Below, in pieces: positions 59,577 through 64,000 of a stretch of 64,000 bases of DNA. The stretch spans positions 17,980,455 to 18,044,454 of the forward strand of contig JALMQS010000187.1 in NCBI GenBank assembly GCA_024734495.1, written 5' to 3'. The translations under genes were made by a program, and so were the position numbers. Below the pieces are notes generated by a model, which ran no database searches, had not been told where the DNA came from, and saw nothing but the letters and a program-made list of their open reading frames with translations. Source of the stretch: Forficula auricularia. Lineage: Eukaryota; Arthropoda; Insecta; Dermaptera; Forficulidae. Within the stretch, counting starts at the first letter, position 1. Each line of letters opens with the position of its first letter.

Positions 59577-61425
59577 TAATTCTCATTTAAGAGTCGAGGA
59601 ATAACCATTCCACATTGGATTTTTGACATTTCGGTTATTATTGTAACCATTGCTGCAGACATAGAGGAATCGACTTAAAATCAAAAATAGCCATCGGTCT
59701 CATCCAATGCGAATAACAATTCTACATTAGGTTTTTGACGTTTCGATTATTATTGGTAACCATTGCTGAAGACATGGAGGAATCGACTTAAAATCAAAAA
59801 TAACGATCGATTCTCATCTAATACTAGAGGAATAACCTTATTGCATTCAATTTTTGATGTTTTGACCATTAATGGCAAACTCTATTGAAAACGTGGAAGA
59901 ATCGACAAATCAAAAAGACTAAAATTCTTTACCCTTGGCAAACAACTCAAACTTGAGTTGTTTACTAAAAAAAATTTAGTCTTTTGATTTTTAATCGATT
60001 CTTTTCCACGTTTTTGAATAGAGTTGCCGATAATGATCAAAACATCAGAAACCAATTCAACAAGGTTATTCCTCTAGTATTAGATAAAATCGATCGTTAT
60101 TTTGATTTTATGTCGATTCTCCATGTCTTCGAGCAATGGTTATCCGAACGTCAAAAACTAATGTAAATTGTTATTCCTCAAGTATTAGATGAAAATCAAT
60201 GCTATTTTGATTTTAAGTCGGTCCTCCATGTCTTCAGCGTGATTTTCCAATAAAACCGAGTAATCCAAAAATCAATATATAATTTATTCCTCAAGTATTA
60301 GATGAGAATCCAATCGCTATTTTGGTTTAAAGTCGATTTCTCTATGTCTTCAGCAATGGTTACCAATAAAAACGAAGCGCAAAAATCCAATATAGAATGG
60401 TTATTCCTCAAGTATTAGATGAAGTCGATGGCTATTTTGATTTTAGTCGATTCCTCCATGTCTTCAACAGTAGTTACCAATAAAACCGAAATGTCAAAAA
60501 TCCAATATAGAATGGTTATTCCTCAAATACTAGATGAGAATCAATCAGTATTTTTGGTTTAAAGTCGATTTCTCTATGTCTTCAGCAATGGTTACCTAAT
60601 AAAAACCGAAACGTCAAAAATCAATATAGAATGATTATTCCTCAAGTACTAGATGAGAATCAATCGCTATTGCAGTTTAAAATCGATTTCTCTGTCTTCG
60701 GCAAAGGTAACGGATAAGAAAACAACGCAGTTGCTATGGTTACTCATAAAAATTCCTCCAAATTTTTAGCATTTTAAAAGAGAAACTATCAAATTTCTTG
60801 TAGCAAGGCTAAATGAGCTATATTAAAACTTTCAAATGAATAGAATTTTAAAAATTTAAAAAATTAAAAAAAGTACAATCTTACTCTAGAGTAAAGTACT
60901 TTAAAATATAATTTTACTAAAAACTTTATTTAACCTTTTTTGTGGTCCCCAGGTACTTAATTAGGATATTAAATTTCATCAAAATTGGTTAGAGTCATTT
61001 TCAAGATATTTAGAAAAAACTAAAAAAGTACTGAAATAAAGTACTAATGTTTGTGGGCCGATATGTACCAAAACTAATCAGCGCTTCATTTTGTTAAACT
61101 AATGGTAGGTTTTTCAATTTCATTTCAATCGGTGTAACGGTGTGGGAAAAATCGTGGGCCAAAAACGATAACATACATCCATCCATCCATCCATCCATCC
61201 GCGCACTAAATGAAAAAATCGCACTTTTGGCCTCTCGACGAGACCCCTTGTAATTTTTGGCAAAACCGTCACGTGCTAAAATTCAACCTAATTGAATACT
61301 ACAATTTGTGACTTTAATTGAGTCCATGGGTTCCGTAGTCTTTACCTGAAGGACCCTTTGAAGCCACGCTTGCCCCGAGAGCGATTACAATACTTTACCC
61401 ATGCTTTGCATTGGATAAAGTAAAA
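59577..61425 (+). mobile_element. Satellite-bearing Helentron-like element, copy A2
   Basis: Fuller copy of the element at 1-1770: about three inverted ~120-bp units (59577-59900), central palindrome (59908-59997), about six direct units (to 60715), then the unique tail with GGGCCGATATGTACC, a CCAT microsatellite (61167-61198), and the terminal ACTTTACCCATG...AAAGTAAAA stem-loop. Many single-base deletions, mostly in homopolymers, relative to copy A1. Confidence 0.65.
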
Positions 61426-61530
61426 AAAAAATGGTACAAGTAAACCTCAAGTATATAAGCGTTTCGATTTCATTGATATTTTAATCAGATATTAATCTCA
61501 AAATAAAATAACTAAATATAAAGTTTTGAT

Positions 61531-62170
61531 TGAAATTTTTTTTGCCGAGAGTAGCAGAGTTGATTCATATAGAGAAACAAAGAGGTTGTCCTCTGCTTGA
61601 TTCAAATAAACATACACACATATATATCGAAATTATATATCTGTATATATATTATTTATTTGTTTGAGACTGTAGTTTCAGGCTTGGCCCTCATCACCGA
61701 GCTTTTAATTATAAATATTATTTTTCATGAGGTCAGTATCGCGTGGATATTGAAAATTTTTCTTCTTTCTCAGCTGGTTAGTCATGTAGAATTAAAAAAA
61801 ATTCTACCTGTAGCTGAAAGAGAAAAAATTTTCAATATCCACGATAATATTCTATGAAAAATGTATTTATAAATAAAAAGACTGATGATGAAAATTGAAA
61901 CGTTAACTATAATTAACAATGTATATATACAGATATATATAATTTCGATTTATATGTGTGTACATATTATTTGAACCAAAACACAACCAGGCTCGGATCC
62001 AGACCTCTGTTGGGGGGGGGGGTCAGAGGCGCCGCACCCTAGAACTTTATTTTCTTCAATTTAAAAATTTTATGTTATAAAATAAACATAAAAAATATTG
62101 ATCTCCAATGCTTTGGGTGGGGCATTTACCTGGATCCGCGCATGAGGACAACCTCTTGTTTCTCTTTATG
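61531..62170. mobile_element. Penelope-like foldback copy P3
   Basis: Starts TGAAATTTTTTTTGCCGAGA and ends ACCTCTTGTTTCTCTTTATG. The interior is a near head-to-head inverted pair of terminal repeats meeting near 61797 (AGAATTAAAAAAAATTCT). A degenerate hammerhead motif lies at 61881. Flanked by TATAAAGTTTTGAT (61517-61530) and TATAAGTTTTG (62171-62181). Interrupted by a hAT-like MITE. Confidence 0.65.
61988..62144. mobile_element. hAT-like MITE nested in Penelope copy P3
   Basis: 157 bp, ends CAGGCTCGGATCCAG and the complement of CATGCGCGGATCCAGG. Flanks AACACAAC and AGGACAAC (6 of 8 match) fit an 8-bp duplication. Confidence 0.65.
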
Positions 62171-64000
62171 TATAAGTTTTGTTTTGATAATCTTATTTGT
62201 TTTGAGGGCTAGAGGCCTATAAAATTTGATAAATAAAAACAACTTTCACATAATCCGAACTTTTTGAAAATAATTAATATCTATTAAAGTATTTTGCGAT
62301 TTTTCTTTAAATATGACTTTTTTCATCAAAATAATTATAATTTTTCAAAACTTTTTGGAAAAAGTAAAATAATATCACAGTAAAAAAATCATTTAAGGGA
62401 GGGGTCAATATGCCTTTCGGTTTTACGCTAATATCAATTTTATCTGAGAAGATTTCCGCTGTCTCTTTTATTTTCACACCTTTTTATCTAAGATTCTTCA
62501 TTCCATTTGGATAGGCAACTTGCCCGTCAATTTGATTCATTCAGAAGCAAACCGTTAGGTTAGAGCTCCATAATTAAAAGTTGTTAGTGATTACCAACCC
62601 AAAATCAGAGTTTGCTTTAACTTAATTATTGCTCTAGCTTAGTTCATTCATCAACGCTAGACCATTAACAATATATTAATATAAATAAGTGTGATAATTC
62701 TCAAAAAGTATTTTTTCTAACAAGTGTACTGAATGAAATTAAATTATCCATTAAAACGAATCAGCAATAAAACATTGCCATTAAAGTTATTTACGATTAA
62801 CGGCAAATCACCAAATTCCTTTAACTCTGGAAAGTATGAAAATGCATAATTTTCCTTAATTAAATTAACTAAATTGTGTTTATATGTTTAAGTAATTTTT
62901 TCACTGACTTTTTGTTCCAGCTATTGAATATAATCTGTTAGTTTGTATTTAAATACGCATATAAATATTCAATTGTTCATCTATATAAAACTCGACAATT
63001 AACCGGGAATTTGAGATTCATCAGGCGAGACTTTTTCCTTCATCGTTCATTCATTTCTGGGCGTTGACTACCATTTATTTATAACAGGGGGAAAAGAAGA
63101 GAAGGGGAGTGTTCAAGAAAAAGTTTCAACCGATAGTTATAGATATAATATTACACAACTTATTTTCAGCCTGAATCATTTTGTGAAACAGCTCATGAAT
63201 GGTCAAAAATTTATCGACTAGAGCCAAGGAATTTCTCCTCATCAAAAGTCCACTAGCCTAGAGAATAATAATGTATGTGGTATGAATGCAAAAATATCAA
63301 AGGACCCAGGGAAGTTCTCAGGAGTTCGGGTTTCATGACCCCCTCCCACCACACCCTGAAATAATCTAGTTGACACTACATAAATATGTATATCCATGAA
63401 AATGTAAAAATTGACTTAAAAATAACTTTAACTAAAATATTTAATATTATTAATATATTTAATAAGCAAGATGATCGCCATCTAAGTGCTCAAGATCTTA
63501 AAATATTTAAATTAAATTGGAATCCTTCCTCCTTTCCTTTCAAACCGGCGTTTCTGAGGATTCTTCCCTCCTTCTTCAGGGTTTCGAGGTCAATGAATGA
63601 AACAATATGAAAATGTTTCTTCTTCTCTTCACAGTAGTGTTCAAAACTTTCTTCTTTTTTTAGCAAAGGCATAGAAAAAAAATTGTTTTGTGGAGAAAGA
63701 GAAACATTTATTTGTTTCGATGTACTGAAAACCTAAAGAAGAGGGAAGAAATCATCAGAAACGTCAGTTTCTTTTTTATTTGATATGTGTTAATTTAAAT
63801 TAAATATTACATTATTTTATTAATAATGTGATTTTTTCAATATATTAAGAGCAGTTTATTAACAAAAACTTATTAAGGTCAAATTTCAGCTCAAAGTTAC
63901 AACTGCTCGACGATAGCTCATCAAATAACAATTTGACTTTTTCTAATTTTCTTCATTTTTCAACGGGAAGTTCTGAAGCTAAAACACCCGAAATCTTATA

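Larger units (their letters stand above)
55218..64000 (-). other. 5' region upstream of the GAS2-like start codon exon (presumed intron)
   Basis: Because an acceptor directly precedes the start codon, this stretch is probably intron between a non-coding 5' exon and coding exon 1. It holds nested Penelope-like copies, a 5S-like segment, a LINE end and a satellite element, listed separately. I see nothing nameable in 57900-59570 apart from two short Penelope-end fragments and a weak tRNA-like box, or in 62180-64000. No promoter or 5' exon could be identified. Confidence 0.6.

Overview
The window is a piece of an AT-rich arthropod nuclear genome, most likely an insect. It has GT-AG introns, a recognisable animal gene split over about 45 kb, and dense transposon remains that include Penelope-like elements, non-LTR retrotransposons, tRNA- and 5S-derived SINEs, hAT, Harbinger-like and mariner-like elements, and Helentron-like tandem-repeat elements. 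A hemipteran would fit, but the sequence does not settle the order.

Only one host gene is visible. It lies on the minus strand and encodes a GAS2-like protein of the pickled eggs (pigs) type, a calponin-homology (CH) actin/microtubule linker. Four coding exons are present: 55046-55217 (start codon and CH N-terminus), 15752-15949 and 10357-10456 (rest of the CH domain), and 10070-10292 (post-CH helix and an acidic linker). The introns are about 39.1 kb, 5.3 kb and 64 bp. The GAR microtubule-binding domain and C-terminus must lie to the left of position 1, and any 5' UTR exon lies to the right of 55217. The predicted reading frame breaks by one base at the exon 2/exon 3 junction, which is best explained by a missing T in exon 3.

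Everything else is intron or flanking sequence. Region 1-1770 and region 59577-61425 hold two same-direction copies of a large element made of a palindrome, a ~120-bp satellite and a unique 3' tail. Region 3.6-9.7 kb has non-LTR 3' ends, one split by a small Penelope-like insertion with a 13-bp target duplication. Region 11-15.7 kb is a cluster of inverted Penelope terminal repeats carrying hammerhead-ribozyme-like motifs, nested with Helentron-like elements and a Harbinger-like MITE. Region 18-31 kb has further foldbacks, a locally duplicated segment with a MITE whose empty site is visible, a tRNA-derived SINE, a Penelope GIY-YIG endonuclease copy inserted in a LINE, and a tRNA-like head inside a long inverted repeat. 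Two elements at 26.4-27.1 and 33.9-34.5 kb each carry an exon-like segment with intact splice sites. Region 36.7-47.3 kb holds more foldbacks, a SINE with perfect target duplications and two MITEs. Region 51.4-57.9 kb has LINE ends, a hAT copy nested in a tRNA-like repeat, coding exon 1, a composite Penelope-like nest and a 5S rRNA-like segment.

The main points of interest are the exon-bearing mobile elements, the hammerhead-like Penelope foldbacks, the relationship among the Helentron-like families, and the exon 3 frameshift. I found no prokaryotic-style operon, CRISPR array or phage-like system.
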